Assembly: GCA_003569205.1 (NCBI GenBank)
Contig: BGOK01000007.1
Coordinates: forward strand, 81,413-145,412
Reading direction: 5' to 3'
Source of the DNA: Verrucomicrobiota bacterium
Lineage (GTDB): Bacteria > Verrucomicrobiota > Verrucomicrobiia > Opitutales > UBA953
Length of the DNA stretch: 64,000 bases
Below the pieces are notes generated by a model. It saw only the letters and a list, made by a program, of their open reading frames with translations, was not told the origin of the DNA and searched no databases. Both the position numbers and the translations under genes were made by a program. Shown here one piece after another: positions 39,838 to 49,289 of this stretch. Position 1 is the first letter of the stretch. Each line of letters starts with the position of its first letter.

Positions 39838-40727
39838 CAAGACTCCTTCACCCAATCCTGTGGTTTCAGATAATGCGAGATTAGTTCTGCCTCCGGGGTG
39901 CCGGAAACGGGCTGGTGGCAGTAACGCCACTGCACGCGGGGCGGCAGGGACATCAAAATCGACTCGGTTCGGCCGCCGGACTGCAGGCCAAAGATGGTCC
40001 CACGGTCAAAGACGAGGTTGAATTCGACATAGCGGCCACGGCGGATCTCCTGCCACTCGGTTTCCCGGGCCCCATAGGGGGTCTGGGCGCGGCGGCGGAG
40101 GATTTCGGCGTAGGCCGGGCCATAGGCATCGCCGACCTTCTGCATGAGCGCAAAGGCCTGTTCGAAGCCACCCTCGGTGAAGTCGTCGTAGAAGATACCG
40201 CCGATGCCGCGCGACTCGCCGCGGTGCTTCAGCAAGAAGTACTCGTCGCACCAGGCCTTGAACTTGTCGTAGTTCGCGCCCGTGGCCGTCTTCGCGGCTT
40301 GGTGCCAGGAACGGGCGTCTTCTTCGAAACCGTAATAAGGCGTCAGGTCGAAGCCACCGCCCATCCACCAAATCGGGTCAGGTCCATCGGTGCAGAAGAA
40401 GCGTACGTTCATGTGCGACGTCGGCGCGTAAGGATTCAGCGGGTGGTGCACGACCGAGACGCCCATGGCGCGGAAGCCACGGCCCGCGAGTTCGGGGCGG
40501 CTATGCGTGGCGGACGGCGGGAGCTTGCTGCCACGGACATCCGAAAAGGCCACCCCACCCTTTTCCATAACCGTGCCGCCGGAGATCACGCGCGTGCGCC
40601 CGCCACCGCCTTCGGCCCGGGTCCATTCATCGGTGAGGTACTTGGCCTTGCCGTCGACTTCCTCGATGAGGCCGCAGATACGATCCTGCAGGCCAACCAG
40701 GTAGCTCCTGACGAGTTCGGGATTCAT
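39837..40727 (-). CDS. hemF: Oxygen-dependent coproporphyrinogen III oxidase
   Basis: 296-residue HemF. I chose the ATG at 40727 ([17 protein letters not shown]) over the longer start because the family begins here. Conserved features are [31 protein letters not shown], the [13 protein letters not shown] block, [20 protein letters not shown], and [20 protein letters not shown]. It oxidatively decarboxylates coproporphyrinogen III to protoporphyrinogen IX and needs O2, so the organism lives at least partly with oxygen. It heads the hemF-hemE unit. No protoporphyrinogen oxidase gene is visible nearby. Confidence 0.96.
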   Translation of the reverse strand: MNPELVRSYLVGLQDRICGLIEEVDGKAKYLTDEWTRAEGGGGRTRVISGGTVMEKGGVAFSDVRGSKLPPSATHSRPELAGRGFRAMGVSVVHHPLNPYAPTSHMNVRFFCTDGPDPIWWMGGGFDLTPYYGFEEDARSWHQAAKTATGANYDKFKAWCDEYFLLKHRGESRGIGGIFYDDFTEGGFEQAFALMQKVGDAYGPAYAEILRRRAQTPYGARETEWQEIRRGRYVEFNLVFDRGTIFGLQSGGRTESILMSLPPRVQWRYCHQPVSGTPEAELISHYLKPQDWVKES

Positions 40728-40874
40728 GAGGAGGTCATTAGACGACACCCCTACCACGGGTCAACGCCCCTCGGTCACCCGACCCGATTCACCACGGCTC
40801 CTAATCGGCCTTATGCAAAAAGGGGCAAGGTCCGTCCTTGAAGGAACCTCCGTAAAAGCACAGCGTTTGGGCCG

Positions 40875-41546
40875 ATGGCCCCCGAAACCAAAATCCTGCT
40901 GCTCGTCTGCTTCTTCGGGGCGCTGGCCTTGGCCGCACCGTGGATTGCTTGGAAGCGGCTCAAGGCGCTCGAAGCTAAGTTCGGCCGCGTCCTGCTCGTC
41001 CGAGGCATCAACGGCGAGCAAGCCGCCAAGATCATCCTCCTCCGTGGCGAAATCCCGCAGGTTGACGTCGATGAGTCGCACATCCTCTTTGCGGACAACT
41101 ATTCGCCGGGCGAACCCGCCATCAAACTCTCCAGCAATATCTACCACGGCAAGCGCCTCTTCGACATCGCCCGGGCGGCACGACTCGCCGGACACGCGCT
41201 CCAGCATCGCGACCGCAAGCTCGGAAGTCTCGCTTCATGGGATGCCTTCATGGTCCTCTGGGGCAACGCCTGGCCGCTCTTGCTCGTCGCCTTACTCGTG
41301 AGCCACGGCCGTCCGCTCATCACCATGGGACTCTTCACGCTCGTCGCCGGCACCGTCACCCTCGTGCACTTCCTCAAGCACGCGCAGGTCCGCGACGCCG
41401 CCCGCCGGGCGCACCGCGCGCTCGCCGAAGCCAAGCTCCTCGACGGACACCCGGAAGAAGAGATCGAAGCCGCCTTCCTCGTCACCCGCCTCGACCACCT
41501 CGCCCTCCCCTTCACGAAAACGTGGATGGGCGTGATGTTTAGGTAG
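40875..41546 (+). CDS. YugP-like (Zn_peptidase_2) protein with degenerate active site
   Basis: 223-residue membrane protein that aligns by memory with YugP-type neutral zinc metallopeptidases: GINGEQAAKIIL against their GMTGAEVARRIL, ADNYSPGEPAIKLSSNIYHG against the TDHYDPRSRTVRLSEGVYNS block, then three later hydrophobic segments. The catalytic AHEVGHAIQ is ARLAGHALQ here, so the first His and the Glu of HExxH are gone and only the second His remains. It is therefore probably not an active peptidase. Neighbouring genes are hem genes on the other strand. Family placement is moderate and the function unknown. Confidence 0.65.
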   Translation: MAPETKILLLVCFFGALALAAPWIAWKRLKALEAKFGRVLLVRGINGEQAAKIILLRGEIPQVDVDESHILFADNYSPGEPAIKLSSNIYHGKRLFDIARAARLAGHALQHRDRKLGSLASWDAFMVLWGNAWPLLLVALLVSHGRPLITMGLFTLVAGTVTLVHFLKHAQVRDAARRAHRALAEAKLLDGHPEEEIEAAFLVTRLDHLALPFTKTWMGVMFR

Positions 41547-41711
41547 GGGCAGTTAGCGACAGTGCAAAGGTGCAAATCGGCCGTTGGCCTGTGCAAAGGT
41601 GCAAATAATAATAGGGGACAGGTGGACTGGGAAGTTAGCAGCGGCCGAAGGCCGCAACACATCCCCTTGTCCCCGTGTCAACGTGTCCCCTTGCGCTCCC
41701 TTACGACGATT
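41547..41711. repeat. Intergenic cassette fragment
   Basis: A short spacer with a divergent copy of the GTGCAAAGGTGCAAA units (two sub-copies separated by TCGGCCGTTGGCC) and a GCGGCCGAAGGCCGC hairpin, then a CCCCTTGTCCCCGTGTC stretch. No gene is present between the converging genes. Confidence 0.65.
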
Positions 41712-43304
41712 TCACTTCACCGCATCACTCGTCCGCACTCCATTCACCAAACGGGACAGGCCCAGCGGGTTGGCGTTCTGGAGTTCGGTGGGCAAAGCGG
41801 CGTCAGGATGGTTCTGATAGCAGACGAGACGGGTGAAGCGATAGATCGCGTTCGAGCCAACCGAGGTGCTACGTCCATCCGAGAGTGAAGGATACGGGCC
41901 GCCATGCACGATGGCATGCGAGACTTCCACGCCGGTCGGGAAACCGTTAATAACCACGCGACCCGCGAGGGCTTCGAGCTGCGCGCGGAGCGCGACGTGC
42001 GCGATGACTTCCTCATCGGTGCCATGCAAGGTGGCGGTGAGGTTTCCTTCCAGGGACTCGAGGACTTTACTGAGCTGAGCGAGGTCGTCGCACCAGACGA
42101 TGAGCGAGCTCGGACCGAAGAGTTCGGCCTGTAGCTTACGATCGGAGAGGAAGGTCTTTGCGCCAACGGCGAGCAGAGTCGGCAACGCACGGCCTGGCTT
42201 ACCACTGCCCTTACCATGCGAGAAGGATTGAATACCACCACGGGTCTCGCGCGCGGCGAGCACAGTAACGTACGCCTTCTGGATTGCGGGCGTGAGCATG
42301 ACGCCTTCCGGGGCGTTGCGGAAATGCGCCGCGAGCTGACCGACGAAGGCTTCGGCGGCCGGAGTCTTCACCATCAGGAGTAAACCAGGCTGCGTGCAGA
42401 ACTGGCCGACGCCCAAGGTGCAGGAAGCGGCCAAGCCCGTGGCGATGGTTTCGCCACGCGCCGCAAGGGCGCCTTCGAGGAGGACCACCGGATTGAGGCT
42501 GCTCATCTCCGCGTAGACGGGGATAGGGACTTCACGCTCAGCGGCGATATCCATGAGGGCGCGACCGCCCGTGCGGGAACCGGTGAAACCGATGGCGCGT
42601 AAGGCCGGGTGCTGGGCCAAGAGTTGACCGACGTCCTTGCCGTCACCCATGAGCATCGAGAAGGTACCTTCTGGAAGACCCGCGGCGCGCACGGCGTCGA
42701 CGATGAGGCCGCCCATGATTTCGGCGGTACCCGGATGGGCGTGGTGTGCCATGACGACAACGGGATTACCCGCGGCGAGCGCGGAGGCGGTGTCGCCACC
42801 GGCAACGGAATAGGCGAAGGGGAAATTGCTGGCACAGAACACCGCGACTGGGCCAAGGGGACGGCACATCGAACGGTGGTCAGGCTTGGGTAAGGGCTTG
42901 CGGTCCGGGTTGGCGAGCTCAAGGCGCGCGTCCGTCCAATCGCCCTTTTCTAGGAGGTCGGCAAAGAGACGGAGCTGACCCATCGTGCGGCCGATTTCAC
43001 CGAGGCAACGGGCTTCAGGCAACGAGGTCTCCTGCTGCGCACGCGCGGCGAGAGCCGGCGTCGCCGCTTCGATGCGGGTCGCAAGGTCGCGCAAGAACGC
43101 GGCTTTGGCTTTGCCGGACAACGCGGCAAGCACAGGCGTCGCCTGCGCGGCGAGCTTCATCGCCGTAGCGACGTCAGCCGCCGTGGCGGAATGGAAGACC
43201 TCGGGGATGTCGTTCCAGAGAGAGCTGTCGAAAGCTTTCCACGTGCGGCCGCCGACGCGACCACGGGAGAAACCTAAGTAAGAGAGACCAGTGAAGGCGG
43301 ACAT
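41712..43304 (-). CDS. Alpha-ketoglutarate semialdehyde dehydrogenase
   Basis: 530-residue aldehyde dehydrogenase of the 2,5-dioxovalerate type. The cofactor region shows PLGPVAVFCASNFPFAYSVAG and GFTGSRTGGRAL, the Glu lies in YAEMSSLNPVV, and the catalytic Cys in GVGQFCTQPG. In this operon it would oxidise alpha-ketoglutarate semialdehyde to alpha-ketoglutarate, the last step of hydroxyproline breakdown. The ATG at 43304 lies one base after the upstream gene's stop. It is the last gene of the four-gene unit. The same enzyme class also serves sugar-acid pathways, so the assignment leans on context. Confidence 0.9.
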   Translation of the reverse strand: MSAFTGLSYLGFSRGRVGGRTWKAFDSSLWNDIPEVFHSATAADVATAMKLAAQATPVLAALSGKAKAAFLRDLATRIEAATPALAARAQQETSLPEARCLGEIGRTMGQLRLFADLLEKGDWTDARLELANPDRKPLPKPDHRSMCRPLGPVAVFCASNFPFAYSVAGGDTASALAAGNPVVVMAHHAHPGTAEIMGGLIVDAVRAAGLPEGTFSMLMGDGKDVGQLLAQHPALRAIGFTGSRTGGRALMDIAAEREVPIPVYAEMSSLNPVVLLEGALAARGETIATGLAASCTLGVGQFCTQPGLLLMVKTPAAEAFVGQLAAHFRNAPEGVMLTPAIQKAYVTVLAARETRGGIQSFSHGKGSGKPGRALPTLLAVGAKTFLSDRKLQAELFGPSSLIVWCDDLAQLSKVLESLEGNLTATLHGTDEEVIAHVALRAQLEALAGRVVINGFPTGVEVSHAIVHGGPYPSLSDGRSTSVGSNAIYRFTRLVCYQNHPDAALPTELQNANPLGLSRLVNGVRTSDAVK

Positions 43305-43305
43305 C

Positions 43306-44235
43306 TTAGCGGATCTTTGGGCGGTTCTTGAGGGCCTTCTTCAGGGCCGAAGATGCCAAGGCTAGGTCGGCGCCAGCCAAGGCCAGACGCGGGCCACGCA
43401 CGGCAGGGTTACCACCGCGGACTTCTGCCTGGATCCACTTGATGTGCTGGACGAACTTAGGAACGGTATCAAGACGCAGCAGCGGGAGGAACCAGGCGTA
43501 GAGTTCATCGGCGCGCTCTAGGTCGCCAAACATGGCGGCTTCATAGAGCTCGACGGATTCTTCAGGGAAGGCGTTCACGAGACCAGCAATCCAACCGCGG
43601 GCACCCGCAGCGACGCCTTCGACAATGCAGTCATCCATGCCGACGAGGATGGTGAGGCGATTGCCGAGGAGGTTCTTTAGCGCGGTGATGCGACGGGCGT
43701 CGCCCGAGGATTCCTTGATGGCTTCGAGGTTCTTGTGCTCAGCGGCGAGCTCAGCGACCTGCTCAGGAAGGAAGTCGGTCTTATAGGCCGGCGGATTGTT
43801 GTAGAGCATGCACGGCAGGTCGGTCGCGCCGATGACCGCGGAGACGTGGGCCTTCATCTCGCGCCAATCGGTGCTGTAGACGTAGGGCGGAAGGACCATG
43901 AGGCCGCCGCAACCAAGTTGCTTAGAGGCGAGGGCGAGGGCGACGGCTTCGTCGGTCGAAAGCGAGGCGATGCCGGGGATGATGGGGAGGCCAGGGACGG
44001 CCTCGACGCAGGTCGCGATGAGGCGGACCTTCTCGTCGAAGGTCAGCGTGGCGCCTTCGCCGAGGGAACCGCAGGGCACTATGCCGATGCTACCCGACTC
44101 CGCCATCCAGCGGCAGTGACGCGCGATCTCCTTATGGTCGAGTTCGCCGTTCTTGCGGAAAGGGGTCGTGATCGCTGGGATCACGCCTTCCCACTGGGCG
44201 CGGACTTTAAGTTTAGCAGAGGATTTCTTCTTCAT
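43306..44235 (-). CDS. DapA-family deaminase/aldolase, probable pyrroline-4-hydroxy-2-carboxylate deaminase
   Basis: 309-residue class I aldolase fold protein of the dihydrodipicolinate synthase family. I chose the ATG at 44235 because it lies closest to the conserved region. The Schiff-base Lys is in LEAIKESSGDA, the Tyr in MLYNNPPAYKTDF, and VIPAITTPF and GSLGEGATLTFDEK are family landmarks. Lysine biosynthesis is unlikely in this context, between a D-amino-acid dehydrogenase and a KGSA dehydrogenase. There it would convert pyrroline-4-hydroxy-2-carboxylate to alpha-ketoglutarate semialdehyde, releasing ammonia. Confidence 0.85.
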   Translation of the reverse strand: MKKKSSAKLKVRAQWEGVIPAITTPFRKNGELDHKEIARHCRWMAESGSIGIVPCGSLGEGATLTFDEKVRLIATCVEAVPGLPIIPGIASLSTDEAVALALASKQLGCGGLMVLPPYVYSTDWREMKAHVSAVIGATDLPCMLYNNPPAYKTDFLPEQVAELAAEHKNLEAIKESSGDARRITALKNLLGNRLTILVGMDDCIVEGVAAGARGWIAGLVNAFPEESVELYEAAMFGDLERADELYAWFLPLLRLDTVPKFVQHIKWIQAEVRGGNPAVRGPRLALAGADLALASSALKKALKNRPKIR

Positions 44236-44260
44236 GGTAGGGATAATAGGAGGTGAAAGT

Positions 44261-45513
44261 TTAGGCGTGGCGATCAGGGTCAACCTCAGACAGTGCGACC
44301 GAGGTAGCTTCGCCGCAGACGAGCTGGGCGACGATCTCGCCGGTGACCGGGCCGAGGCTGAGGCCCATCATGGAGTGACCCGTCGCGACGACGAGGTTTT
44401 CCGCCGACCGGGTGCGGCCGAGGTACGGCATACCGTCCGGCGGACAGGGCCGCAGGCCCGACCAGACGGGCAATTCGGTGAAATCGGACTCCTTGAATGC
44501 CGGGTAATATTTAACGAAGGCCTTGCGGATACCGCGCACGCGGGCCGGGTTCACGGAAAGGTCGTTGCCGGTGATCTCCATGGTGCCACCGACGGTCAGC
44601 GCATCACCCATTGGGGTGACGGCTACGCGGGCTTCCATCAGGAGCGAGCAATATTTGGGACGCTGCACCGGATGAGGTAAGCGCATGCTGTAGCCCTTCC
44701 CGGCCTGCATCGGAATCCGGAGGCCCAAGGCTTCCGCGGCGGCCGGTGACCAAGCCCCCGCCGCGAGGACGAACGTCTCGCCAGCGAATTCGCCCGCGGT
44801 CGTGACGGCCGCCTTAAGGCGGGCGCCTTCCCTGCGCCAACCAGTGACCTCAGCGTTCCAGACGATGCGGCCACCGAGGCGTTGGATTTCGGACGTGAGC
44901 AATTTGACCAGCTCACGGGGATCAAGGTGCGCGTCCTTCGTGAACATGACCGCGCCGGCGATGGCGTAATCGATGCCCGGATCGCGACGGCGGACTTCTT
45001 CGGCGGACAAGACTTCGGTCGGGACGCCCACGGCGTTGGACTTCGCGGCGAAGACGGCTTCATGGTCGAGGGTCTCCTGCGTGCGGCACAACGCCAGCAG
45101 GCCGACGGTCTCGAGCGCGAACGACCCGGGAGCTCTTGACGATGACGCAGGAAGATCTCGCGGCTGCGCAGGTTGAGGTCGCGCAGGACCGGCGTGCAGC
45201 GGTCGACGTGGCGCTGGGTGGACGAGCGCCAGAACTTCCAGCCCCAGCGGGCTAAGTCGAGGTCGAGCCGCGGGCGCACTGAGAAGGGACTTTCGCCGTC
45301 GAACATCCACTTCAGCCCGAGCATCACCATACCCGGCGCGGCCAGCGGCACGAAGTGGCTCGGGACAATCATCCCAGCGTTACCGAGCGAACACGAATCA
45401 TGGTCGGGCGCACCCTTCTCAAGCAGCACCACCGAACGGCCACGGCGCAGGAGCTCAAAAGCAGCGCTCAAGCCGACGATACCACCCCCGACGATGACGA
45501 CCGGCGCGGACAT
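44261..45513 (-). CDS. D-amino-acid (D-hydroxyproline) dehydrogenase, FAD, frameshifted
   Basis: About 417 residues after correction. The ATG at 45513 gives MSAPVVIVGGGIVGLSAAFE, a Rossmann FAD-binding start. The C-terminal half includes GAVMFTKDAHLDPRELVKLL, VLAAGAWSPAAAEALGL, and GLRPCPPDGMPYLGR near the end with VATGHSMMGLSLGPVTG. The frame breaks near 45125-45127; one G or C in the CCCGGG run restores RHRQELPGSFALETVGL. In this operon it would oxidise cis-4-hydroxy-D-proline to pyrroline-4-hydroxy-2-carboxylate. It lies five bases after the epimerase and 25 bases before the DapA-like gene. Confidence 0.88.
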
Positions 45514-45518
45514 GGCAT

Positions 45519-46469
45519 TCAGCGAATACCCCAAGCGAAGGGGTCCTGCGGATGGAAATGGAAGACCGCCTCAGACTGCACGTAGGCGGTACCGGTGATG
45601 GACGGACGGATCTTGCCGTCGGCGAGGGTTTCGTAGGAACCCACGAATACGCTACCAATGACGCTCTCCTGCCGCCAGAGGGCGCCCGGGGCGAGTTTAC
45701 CGTCGGCGGCGAGGCAGGCGAGTTTAGCACTCGTGCCCGTGCCGCAGGGCGAACGGTCGTACGCCTTACCAGGACAGAGCACAAAGTTCCGGCTATCAGC
45801 CGTGGGCGTGGCCGCAAAGAGTTCGATGTGGTCGATCTCGCCACTATCGGCACCCGTCACACCGGTCTGAGTCAAAGCCTGGCGAACCTTCCACGCATAA
45901 TCAGTGAGCGCTTCGATGTTCGCCAAGGAAACCTCCAACCCATGCGACTCGATAAGGAAGAACCAGTTACCACCCCAAGCGATATCGCCGCAGACGACTC
46001 CGAGGCCTGGCACGTCGACCGCGACGGACTTGGCGTGGCGGTAAGACGGGACATTCGCGATGGTCACGGAACCATCGGCGTGCAGCGTCGCGGTGACCGG
46101 ACCGACAGCGGTATCGATGCGCACCTCACCTGGCTGGATGAGTCCCTGATGGGCGAGCGTCACCACCAATCCGATAGTGCCGTGCCCGCACATCCAGAGC
46201 GTCCCGGCGTTGTTGAAGAAAATCACTCCAAACCGACACGATGGGTCATGCGGCGGGACCAGCAAGGCTCCCACGACGACATCGGAACCCCGCGGCTCGT
46301 TTACCACCGCCGAGCGGAAGCGACCATGGTCACGACGGAACACCTGTAGACGCTCGGACAGCGGTCCAGTACCGAGGTCTGGTCCGCCTGAAACCACCAC
46401 TCTGGTCGGCTCGCCCCCCGTATGGGAGTCGATGACGCGGAGCGCGGTGGGAGCGGCAGAACTAGACAT
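45519..46469 (-). CDS. 4-Hydroxyproline 2-epimerase (proline racemase family)
   Basis: 316-residue member of the proline racemase family. Both catalytic cysteines are present: Cys94 in WMCGHGTIG and Cys242 in [25 protein letters not shown] at the N-terminus and [11 protein letters not shown] are also conserved. The family includes proline racemase, hydroxyproline epimerase and 3-hydroxyproline dehydratase; the two Cys rule out the dehydratase, which has Thr at the second position. The neighbouring genes favour 4-hydroxyproline epimerisation. It is the first gene of the operon; no regulator or transporter is adjacent. Confidence 0.9.
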   Translation of the reverse strand: MSSSAAPTALRVIDSHTGGEPTRVVVSGGPDLGTGPLSERLQVFRRDHGRFRSAVVNEPRGSDVVVGALLVPPHDPSCRFGVIFFNNAGTLWMCGHGTIGLVVTLAHQGLIQPGEVRIDTAVGPVTATLHADGSVTIANVPSYRHAKSVAVDVPGLGVVCGDIAWGGNWFFLIESHGLEVSLANIEALTDYAWKVRQALTQTGVTGADSGEIDHIELFAATPTADSRNFVLCPGKAYDRSPCGTGTSAKLACLAADGKLAPGALWRQESVIGSVFVGSYETLADGKIRPSITGTAYVQSEAVFHFHPQDPFAWGIR

Positions 46470-46591
46470 GCCGCATTGCCTCCCAAAACCACTCAAAAGT
46501 CGAGGGGGAAGCCCGACTACCGAGGCGCAATCGTAGAAAACGCTGGAACTTCCCCCTTCCCTGCGGAGTTTAATGAGATAACCTTCCGCCC

Positions 46592-47245
46592 ATGAATAAG
46601 AAAGCCTTCCTCTTCCTAACCCTCTTCCTCGGCGTCGCCGGTGGCGTGGTCATCGCCCGCTACTCTAATAGCACAAATAGCACTTCGGAGCTCCCGGCCA
46701 ACACGACCAAGTCCTCGGACGATGTCACCACCACCACCACCCGCCCCTCTGCGCCTGGTCGCAGCGTCAAAGGACTCCAACTCGACAAGTCGACCAACGT
46801 CCAGCCCGAGCTCGTGGCCGCTGACCAAGCCGTCGATAGTGGCGCGCGCGAGCAGCTCGAACAGCGCTTCCGTAGTTTCCGCGAAGACGGCCGCAAACAG
46901 TTTGAAGACCTCGTCGGCGGCGACCGCGAAAAGATGGGCCGCCTCTTCCGCGCCTCCTTCGGTAACCCGGAATTCCAGCAAATCTTCCAGAGCTCCCGGG
47001 AAATCTCAGAGAAATGGCGCACCGCGAGTGACGGCGAAAAGCCAGCGCTGATGGATCAATTGTCTGCGCTCCGCAACAAGGGCCTCGGCATCGCCAAGCA
47101 GGAACTCGTCAAGATGGACGCTCCACCCGCCGCTCCCGTCCAGCCGACCGTGACCGTGGACGGTGCGACCATTGTCCCCGCTGCACCCAAGCCAGCCGGC
47201 GAACAGCCCGCCGCACCAGCTCCGGCTCCCGTTATCATCATGTAA
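46592..47245 (+). CDS. Hypothetical membrane-anchored protein A
   Basis: 217-residue protein with an N-terminal signal-anchor ([20 protein letters not shown]), a Thr/Ser-rich linker with a run of Thr, then a helical, charged region ([20 protein letters not shown]) and a Pro/Ala-rich tail. No family is recognised. After the linker it contains [15 protein letters not shown], which matches SAAGLKLDPARNVFP in the next gene, so the two are paralogues. A -35-like TGGAAC and a TTTAAT lie about 40 bases upstream. Confidence 0.7.
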   Translation: MNKKAFLFLTLFLGVAGGVVIARYSNSTNSTSELPANTTKSSDDVTTTTTRPSAPGRSVKGLQLDKSTNVQPELVAADQAVDSGAREQLEQRFRSFREDGRKQFEDLVGGDREKMGRLFRASFGNPEFQQIFQSSREISEKWRTASDGEKPALMDQLSALRNKGLGIAKQELVKMDAPPAAPVQPTVTVDGATIVPAAPKPAGEQPAAPAPAPVIIM

Positions 47246-47275
47246 CGGCCGCTGGCGCGTTGAGCGCTGGCCCTT

Positions 47276-47782
47276 ATGAATCGGTCTGGACTCATCGTCG
47301 GCATCGCCGCCGTCTTCACGGTAGCGGTGATTGCGTGGTTCTGGTCGCCGACGCCCATCGCGAAGTCCATCCCGACCGTCGCAAAGCCCACCGCTCCTGG
47401 TGCCAAGCCACGCCCCGTGCTTGCGGCTGCACCGCGGTCCGCCGCGGGGCTCAAACTTGATCCCGCCCGGAACGTCTTCCCCGACTCCTTCCCGCCCGCG
47501 GAACGTCAGAAGTTCGCTTGGGCCAGCGTCGTCCGCGAGGTGCAGGAGATGAACGAGGTCGACCGCGAACGCTTCGCTGCCGCCCTGCGCTCTTGGGTCG
47601 AGGTGCCTGCCAACAAGGCAGTCCTTGAGAAGATTCAGCAAATCAACAAGGACTTCCCCACTTTAGCCCCAGAGGTGCAGGAAGCCCAGTTACCCTTAGC
47701 GGAAGCACTCTACCAAGAAGGCATGGCAACCCTGCGCCAGAAGTATGCGGAAACCCCGGCTGGCCTGCCGGCGGCGAAGTAA
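47276..47782 (+). CDS. Hypothetical membrane-anchored protein B
   Basis: 168-residue protein with an N-terminal hydrophobic anchor (LIVGIAAVFTVAVIAWFW), a Pro/Lys-rich linker, then the shared segment SAAGLKLDPARNVFP and a helical domain with VREVQEMNEVDRERFAAALRSW. It is a smaller paralogue of the preceding gene, lies 30 bases after it, and is probably in the same operon. The biochemical role is unknown. It ends exactly where the convergent formylglutamate gene ends. Confidence 0.68.
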   Translation: MNRSGLIVGIAAVFTVAVIAWFWSPTPIAKSIPTVAKPTAPGAKPRPVLAAAPRSAAGLKLDPARNVFPDSFPPAERQKFAWASVVREVQEMNEVDRERFAAALRSWVEVPANKAVLEKIQQINKDFPTLAPEVQEAQLPLAEALYQEGMATLRQKYAETPAGLPAAK

Positions 47783-48544
47783 TCACGCACCAGCATAGTT
47801 GGCCAAGACGGCCCGGAAGCCGCTGAGTAAAGTTTGGATCCGGTTGAAGCCCGCGTTTTTCGCGCCCGTCGCTTGATTCATGTAGAGGTCGCGCCGCACC
47901 TCGACCATTAAGGAATGCACGCGCGGGTCGTGTCGCCAGAAACACGTCGGCACGAAGGTCCCATTGAACGGCTCATCCACGCCTACCTCGAGCCCGTGGT
48001 CTGCAAAATATTTCTGCGCTAGTTCGCGCAAAGCCGGCGGGGTATGAAAAGTATCCGTCCCCAGCCCAATCTCGGGCTGCGGTGCGTCGGGTCGCTGCGT
48101 CGGCAACGGACCCGTCGGGTAGCTGTGCGCGTCGAGCACCACGCAGCGCCCCCAGGTAGCCAAGGCTTGGGCCGTCGCGTCTTCGCAGGCCCGATGGTGC
48201 GGGTCGTAATAGGTTTTCAACAACACCTCGCGGCGGTCGGGGTCGGGCCGGCGTAAGGCTTGCCCACGGGTCCCGCGCACATAGACCGCGCCCATGCCGA
48301 TCGCCGCACAGGACTCTAGGTCGTCGGACCGAAATCGCTCGACGTCGACCACCAGCCGAGAGACGGGGGCCGTCCAGGCTTGGGCGGCTGGCCAACCCGC
48401 CCCGAAGAGCTCGTCGGTGAACCGGTCCTCCAAGCGTAGCTGCTCGACTGCCAGTTCCTCCGCTCCGACCAGGAAATCCCCCCGACAATCCTCGGGAATC
48501 ACGGACGAGGCATGCGGCAGATGGAGGAAAAGCGGAGGGTGCAT
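47783..48544 (-). CDS. N-formylglutamate amidohydrolase family protein
   Basis: 253-residue member of the N-formylglutamate amidohydrolase (HutG-like) family. Marks are HLPHASSVIPE at the N-terminus, LVVDVERFRSDD, VVLDAHSYPTGPLP, and SLMVEVRRDLYMN. The family hydrolyses N-formylglutamate to formate and glutamate in histidine breakdown, but related proteins act on other substrates. No other histidine-degradation gene is nearby, so the role here is uncertain. The gene is convergent with the preceding small gene, with zero bases between the stops. Confidence 0.85.
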   Translation of the reverse strand: MHPPLFLHLPHASSVIPEDCRGDFLVGAEELAVEQLRLEDRFTDELFGAGWPAAQAWTAPVSRLVVDVERFRSDDLESCAAIGMGAVYVRGTRGQALRRPDPDRREVLLKTYYDPHHRACEDATAQALATWGRCVVLDAHSYPTGPLPTQRPDAPQPEIGLGTDTFHTPPALRELAQKYFADHGLEVGVDEPFNGTFVPTCFWRHDPRVHSLMVEVRRDLYMNQATGAKNAGFNRIQTLLSGFRAVLANYAGA

Positions 48545-48662
48545 GCGGATAGCCTACCCATTAATTGTCTTAAGTCATTGGAGGACAGTGTCATAAAACT
48601 AATAAATAACTGAAACAACCGCCCTGCTCTGGGGGTTTCATTAGCGTACCCACTATACACCT

Positions 48663-49178
48663 ATGAAACTCAAATTCCCCCTCCTCCTCGCCCTCATCGC
48701 CGCCGCTGGCCTCATGGCTGCCGACGCCCCTGCCGGCGACGCTAAGAAGCCTGATGCCCCGAAGGGCGAAGCCAAGAAAGGCGAAGGCCGCCCCCAGGGT
48801 GGCCTCACTATCCCTGGCGTCTCCGCCGAGGACATGAAGAAGCTCGGTGAAGCCCGCAAGGCCGCCATGGAATCCCCTGAAGTGAAAAAGGCTGTCGAAG
48901 CTGCCGCCGCTGTCCGCGAAAAGGCTGCCAAGGCTGAAGACAAGGAAGCCGCCCGTGCCGAAATGCAGAAGGCATCGCAGGCCGTCCGCGAAGCCACCAG
49001 CGCTGCAATCCTGAAGTCCAATCCCGAACTCGCTGACCTGCTCAAGAAGGTCGACGAAGCCATGAAGAACCGCCAGGGTGGTAAGGGCGGCGAAGGTAAG
49101 GGTAAGGGCGAAGCCAAGGGCGAAGGCAAAGCCAAGGGTAAGGGCGAAAAGCCTGCCGACGCTCCGGCCGCTAAGTAA
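48663..49178 (+). CDS. Secreted Lys/Ala-rich helical protein, one repeat domain
   Basis: 171 residues with a signal peptide (MKLKFPLLLALIAAAGLMA). One helical domain (about 48-132) has GVSAEDMKKLGEARKAAME, then AAAVREKAAKAEDKEAA, then ILKSNPELADLLKKVDEAM. The tail is Gly/Lys-rich and basic, with repeated GKGEAKGEGKAKGKG-like blocks. The domain is shared with the genes at 49290 (two copies) and 50189 (one copy). No function is recognised. A strong terminator follows, so this gene is transcribed on its own. Confidence 0.72.
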   Translation: MKLKFPLLLALIAAAGLMAADAPAGDAKKPDAPKGEAKKGEGRPQGGLTIPGVSAEDMKKLGEARKAAMESPEVKKAVEAAAAVREKAAKAEDKEAARAEMQKASQAVREATSAAILKSNPELADLLKKVDEAMKNRQGGKGGEGKGKGEAKGEGKAKGKGEKPADAPAAK

Positions 49179-49203
49179 TCTTCAGATTACCCGGCTCCAA
49201 TCA

Positions 49204-49230
49204 GACCCCGGTTCGCCGGGGTCTTTTTTT
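49204..49230 (+). terminator. Rho-independent terminator with UUCG loop
   Basis: An 8-bp perfect stem GACCCCGG/CCGGGGTC around the stable tetraloop TTCG (49204-49223) is followed by seven T residues. It ends the transcript of the small gene just upstream and is the clearest terminator in the window. Confidence 0.92.
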
Positions 49231-49249
49231 GCGTCAATCTCCCGATTCG

Positions 49250-49279
49250 TTGAACTTTCCGCCGCTTTCGGTGTATAAA
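49250..49279 (+). promoter_or_regulatory. Sigma70-like promoter of the same layout
   Basis: TTGAAC (49250-49255), an 18-bp spacer and TATAAA (49274-49279), with the start codon ten bases downstream. The spacer shares CCGCTTTCG with the promoter at 7862. Together with the terminator before it, it marks 49290 as the start of a new transcript. Confidence 0.6.
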
Positions 49280-49289
49280 GATTAAGACC

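Noticed and set aside
43306..44235. dapA for lysine biosynthesis
   Set aside because: The four-gene context and spacing point to hydroxyproline breakdown, and no other lysine gene is near.
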